From CF-39 sp036518215 (lineage in GTDB: Bacteria; Chloroflexota; Limnocylindria; P2-11E): DNA of 8,401 nt. A program made the translations under genes and the position numbers. The stretch is taken from NCBI GenBank assembly GCA_036518215.1, contig DATDNP010000084.1:1-8401 (forward strand), written 5' to 3'. Positions 6,729 to 8,401 of this stretch are shown piece by piece (the first letter of the stretch is position 1; every line of letters starts with the position of its first letter). The notes beneath the pieces were generated by a model. That model was given only the letters and a program-made list of their open reading frames with translations, ran no database searches and was not told where the DNA came from.

Positions 6729-8171
6729 ATCACCGTCAGCGCACCACCGGCGATCCGTCTCTACAACACCGCGACCCGCATGGTCGAGCCGTTCACGCCG
6801 CTCGCGCCCGGGAAGGTCGGCGAATACGACTGCGGCCCGACCGTGTACGACTGGCAGCACATCGGAAATCTCTATCGGTACATCGTCTCGGACGTCGTCC
6901 GCCGCACCTTCGAATACCTCGGCTATGCGGTCACGCAGGTGATGAACATCACCGACGTCGGGCACATCGCCGGCGACGTCGACGAGGGCGAGGACCGGAT
7001 GATGATCGCCGCGAAGCGCGAGGGTCGTGACCCCGACACGCTCGCGCGCAAATACACCGAGCAGTTCATGATCGACCGGCACAAGCTCAACATCCTCGAC
7101 CCGCACGTCATGCCCCGGGCGACCGAGCACATCCGGCTCATGATCGCGTTGATCCAGAAGCTCATCGACGGCGGCCACGCGTACGTCGCCGCCGACGGCG
7201 TGTACTTCGACATCACGACGTTCCCCGGGTATGGCACGCGGCTCAACGCGGAGCCGCCGCACGAGCGCGAGGCGGGTGCGCGTGTCGAGGTGAATGAGAA
7301 CAAGCGCAACCCGCACGACTTCGCGCTCTGGCGCGCCGCGAAGCCGGGCGATCTGCAGAAGTGGCCGTCGCCGTGGGGCGAGGGGAACCCTGGGTGGCAC
7401 ATCGAGTGCTCCGCGATGTCGATGCACTACCTCGGCGAGACGTTCGACATCCACTCCGGCGGCGAGGACCACGTGTTCCCGCATCACGAGTGCGAGATCG
7501 CGCAGTCCGAGGCCGCGACGGGGAAGCCGTTCGCACGGTACTGGCAGCACGTGCGCTTCCTGAAGGTCGATGGCGGTGCGATGCACAAGTCGGTCGGCAA
7601 CGTGTACCTCGTGAGCGACCTCGAGTCGTGGGGCTTCGACCCGCTCGCGTTCCGGATGCTCGTCCTGAACAACAGCTATCGGAAGGGGCTGGACTTCACA
7701 CGCGACGGGCTCCGCAGCGCCCAGAACCGTCTCGACAGCTGGCGCGGCGTCATCGCCGACGCATGGCAGGCGACGGGCGGTGCCACGGACGCGCCCGCGC
7801 TGGACGACGCGATCCGAATGGAGTTCGTCGCAGCGATGACGGACGACTTCAACACCCCGCGCGCGCTCGCGCAGGCGGAGAAGGCGCTCGGGCTCGCCTC
7901 CACCGGCGACGTCGCGGCGAAGCGGCGCGCGCTCGGACTCCTGTTCGACATGGACCGCATCCTCGGCCTGTCGTTGCAGGACCGCGCGGCCCGCGCGACG
8001 GAGCTTCCCGCGGACGCACGCGCGCTCATGGACGAGCGCGAGGCGGCGCGGAAACGGAAGGACTGGAAGCGCTCCGATGAGCTCCGTGACGAGCTGCTGC
8101 GGCGCTTCGGCATTCGCGTCAAGGACACCAAGGACGGCCCGCGCTGGGAGCGCGAGGACAAAGGAGCGTGA
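6729..8171 (+). CDS. cysS: cysteinyl-tRNA synthetase, apparent ATC start
   Basis: Class I aminoacyl-tRNA synthetase charging tRNA-Cys; 480 residues from 6729 (E. coli 461). N-terminal IRLYNTATR (9-17) is the family's opening strand. C35 (CGPTVYDW), C227 (WHIECSAM), H252 and E256 (FPHHECEIAQ) match the four zinc ligands of E. coli CysRS (C28, C209, H234, E238). The HIGH motif reads HIGN (44-47); the KMSKS motif reads AMHKS (284-288). ITDVGHIAGDVDEGED replaces the ITDIDDK form. The C-terminus (ARKRKDWKRSDELRDELL) is the usual helical anticodon-side tail. Start: no ATG, GTG, TTG or CTG lies in frame between the ispF stop and IRLYN; the codon at Shine-Dalgarno spacing is ATC 6729. ATG 6651 would overlap ispF by 65 bases and add unnatural sequence. 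ATG 6780 would remove the conserved first strand. Product confidence is high; start confidence is moderate. Confidence 0.93.
   Translation: MTVSAPPAIRLYNTATRMVEPFTPLAPGKVGEYDCGPTVYDWQHIGNLYRYIVSDVVRRTFEYLGYAVTQVMNITDVGHIAGDVDEGEDRMMIAAKREGRDPDTLARKYTEQFMIDRHKLNILDPHVMPRATEHIRLMIALIQKLIDGGHAYVAADGVYFDITTFPGYGTRLNAEPPHEREAGARVEVNENKRNPHDFALWRAAKPGDLQKWPSPWGEGNPGWHIECSAMSMHYLGETFDIHSGGEDHVFPHHECEIAQSEAATGKPFARYWQHVRFLKVDGGAMHKSVGNVYLVSDLESWGFDPLAFRMLVLNNSYRKGLDFTRDGLRSAQNRLDSWRGVIADAWQATGGATDAPALDDAIRMEFVAAMTDDFNTPRALAQAEKALGLASTGDVAAKRRALGLLFDMDRILGLSLQDRAARATELPADARALMDEREAARKRKDWKRSDELRDELLRRFGIRVKDTKDGPRWEREDKGA
8160..8166 (+). promoter_or_regulatory. Shine-Dalgarno for the gene after cysS
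   Basis: AAAGGAG at the end of cysS has a 7-base spacer to ATG 8174. It is the same heptamer used for the yacL-like gene and supports ATG 8174 as a real start only 2 bases beyond the cysS stop. Confidence 0.75.
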
Positions 8172-8173
8172 CG

Positions 8174-8401
8174 ATGGACGAGTTCGAAGAACGCCGCGAG
8201 GGCGACACGCCCCAGCGCGACGAGACGCCGCAGGATCAGCCATCCGAGCAGCGCTCCTTCCAGGGCCCGGCGCAGGGCGGCGAGCTCCGCGATCGACCGC
8301 GGCGTCGCGGCCGGCGCGGTCGCGGCGGCGGCACGCAGCGCTTCGGCGCGCCACCGCGCGGCCCGATGGGCGCGGGTCCTCGACCCGCGGGCGGCAACGT
8401 G
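8174..8401 (+). CDS. protein with disordered acidic then Arg/Gly-rich N-terminus (3' partial); possibly RlmB-type rRNA methyltransferase
   Basis: The frame is open from ATG 8174 to the end of the window (76 codons, no stop). Residues 1-40 are rich in Glu, Asp, Gln and Pro (MDEFEERREG, QDQPSEQ); residues 41-76 are rich in Arg, Gly and Pro (RPRRRGRRGRGGG, PPRGPMGAGPRP). No folded domain is visible, so the function cannot be read from this part. Arg/Gly-rich tails often bind RNA. In many bacteria the gene after ispD-ispF-cysS, sometimes past mrnC, is rlmB, a 23S rRNA 2'-O-methyltransferase that can carry a basic N-terminal extension; that is my inference from context only. It probably belongs to the same transcription unit as cysS, given the 2-base gap and good ribosome binding site. 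An unrelated RNA-binding protein is equally compatible with what is seen. Confidence 0.75.
   Translation, partial: MDEFEERREGDTPQRDETPQDQPSEQRSFQGPAQGGELRDRPRRRGRRGRGGGTQRFGAPPRGPMGAGPRPAGGNV

Noticed and set aside
6663..8354. 563-residue open frame on the minus strand opposite cysS
   Set aside because: Very Arg/Ala/Val/Asp-rich with no recognisable motif. It is the mirror of GC-rich cysS codons, which rarely produce stops on the opposite strand.

Overview
The window is a compact, high-GC (roughly two-thirds G+C by eye) bacterial chromosome segment. It carries housekeeping genes in an order that closely parallels the classical clpC-radA-(disA)-yacL-ispD-ispF-(gltX-cysE)-cysS neighbourhood of Bacillus and relatives. 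Gene order, very high GC, a YacL-type PIN/TRAM protein, IspD with a short P-loop and a CysRS of the 'TDVGH' subtype suggest a Terrabacteria lineage. A GC-rich Chloroflexota-like organism is my best guess; this is inference, and no rRNA or other marker is present to prove it. I see no mobile elements, CRISPR array, tRNA or rRNA, and no sign of recent transfer.

Layout. 1-2048 (+): the 3' four-fifths of clpC, lacking the N-domain because the window begins inside it. 2064-2855 (-): a membrane protein of unknown function, convergent with clpC across a 15-base gap and divergent from radA. 2987-4351 (+): radA. 4352-4485: a 134-bp gap with a promoter-like signal, at the place where disA sits in Bacillus. 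4486-8171 (+): a tightly packed yacL-like / ispD / ispF / cysS run. Genes touch by 1 nt (TGATG) and 4 nt (ATGA), and the cysS ribosome binding site overlaps the ispF stop codon. From 8174 (+): the first 76 codons of a protein with an acidic/Gln-rich then Arg/Gly-rich N-terminus, whose position suggests an RlmB-type rRNA methyltransferase (inferred from position only).

How the genes work together. ClpC (protein quality control, with ClpP) and RadA (recombination branch migration) form a stress/repair block. IspD and IspF catalyse two steps of the MEP isoprenoid pathway. CysRS charges tRNA-Cys, and the YacL-like protein is a membrane-anchored putative RNase. The 4486-8401 genes look like one transcription unit with translational coupling.

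Most worth checking: (1) cysS has no ATG/GTG/TTG/CTG at the position set by its Shine-Dalgarno sequence; the codon there is ATC, one base from ATG. (2) The CysRS KMSKS motif reads AMHKS. (3) disA is absent from between radA and yacL. (4) There is an orphan two-helix membrane gene between clpC and radA. I found no convincing new multi-gene system; this is mainly an ordinary core-genome region with a few real oddities.
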